The position numbers and the translations under genes were made by a program. The notes under the pieces were generated by a model that was given only the letters and a program-made list of their open reading frames with translations, searched no databases and was not told the origin of the DNA. Positions 50,870-51,011 of a stretch of 51,011 nucleotides of DNA are shown piece by piece. Source of the stretch: Lachnospiraceae bacterium (lineage in GTDB: Bacteria > Bacillota > Clostridia > Lachnospirales > Lachnospiraceae); NCBI GenBank assembly GCA_028724245.1, contig JAQYDI010000162.1, positions 1-51,011 on the forward strand, written 5' to 3'. Each line of letters starts with the position of its first letter. Positions within the stretch are counted from its first letter, which is position 1.

Positions 50870-51011
50870 AATATATCCCTTCTCCTTCCAAATATCCCCC
50901 TGAACCGGATCTGCGTTCGTCATAACTGCACATTCCTGTTGGAAATGGCAGCATATTTATACAATATATTTCCTATGGTTTTAATATGATTATATCATGA
51001 CGAAAATAACA

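Overview
The window looks like the chromosome of a gut-type Lachnospiraceae (Clostridia) with moderate GC. The signs are strong AGGAGG ribosome binding sites, Gram-positive -35/-10 promoters, an [FeFe]-hydrogenase maturase (HydE), a tandem glycine riboswitch, LicT-type antitermination, an HPr paralogue, and anaerobic sulfite-reductase and ferredoxin genes. I see no rRNA, tRNA, CRISPR array or complete insertion sequence. The family assignment is inferred from gene content, not from a search.

Layout. 1-3720: two-component system plus ABC exporter; its permease is cut off at the window edge by an incoming gene. 3779-6586: glycine riboswitch and amino-acid symporter, then a DUF368 polyprenyl-phosphate transporter. 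6742-9426: a decayed taurine/thiamine-type ABC importer and an XRE regulator. 9684-15783: metal homeostasis (DtxR-like repressor, two-HMA His-rich P-type ATPase, LysR regulator, CDF exporter with a DUF134 regulator and four operator-like repeats). 15826-20295: sulfur/nitrogen redox module (FNT channel, CoA-disulfide reductase with rhodanese domain, C_GCAxxG_C_C-sulfite reductase fusion). 20370-23482: pabA-pabB-pabC folate operon behind a long structured leader. 23495-27207: an AT-rich three-gene cassette (nuclease with a PUA/EVE-like domain, MazG-like pyrophosphohydrolase, nuclease-DUF2075 helicase), bordered by a large hairpin element and a broken DUF1016 nuclease gene. 27208-34511: Fe-S protein, SEC-C protein, HPr-like protein without the catalytic His, orphan HATPase, MscS, homoserine dehydrogenase. 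34566-36157: LicT and two RAT/terminator switches in front of a truncated PTS EIIB. 36256-44412: DegV, M18 aminopeptidase, EF-G-like GTPase, tyrA-aroA. 44438-50869: heptad-repeat secreted protein and MMPL transporter with a divergent TetR regulator, and hydE.

The most interesting parts are: (1) the three-gene cassette at 23777-26976, a candidate phage-defence system combining modified-DNA recognition/cleavage, a Schlafen-like helicase-nuclease and nucleotide hydrolysis; (2) two large nested-hairpin elements (13074-13234 and 23495-23730) that share a roughly 37-nt core but have different, self-complementary stems; (3) an unusual number of structured leaders (glycine riboswitch with a duplicated P1-strand/terminator module, sulfite reductase leader terminator, pab leader, FNT leader) and a four-copy operator array upstream of DUF134-CDF. 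Defence function and RNA function are inferences from sequence and context only.
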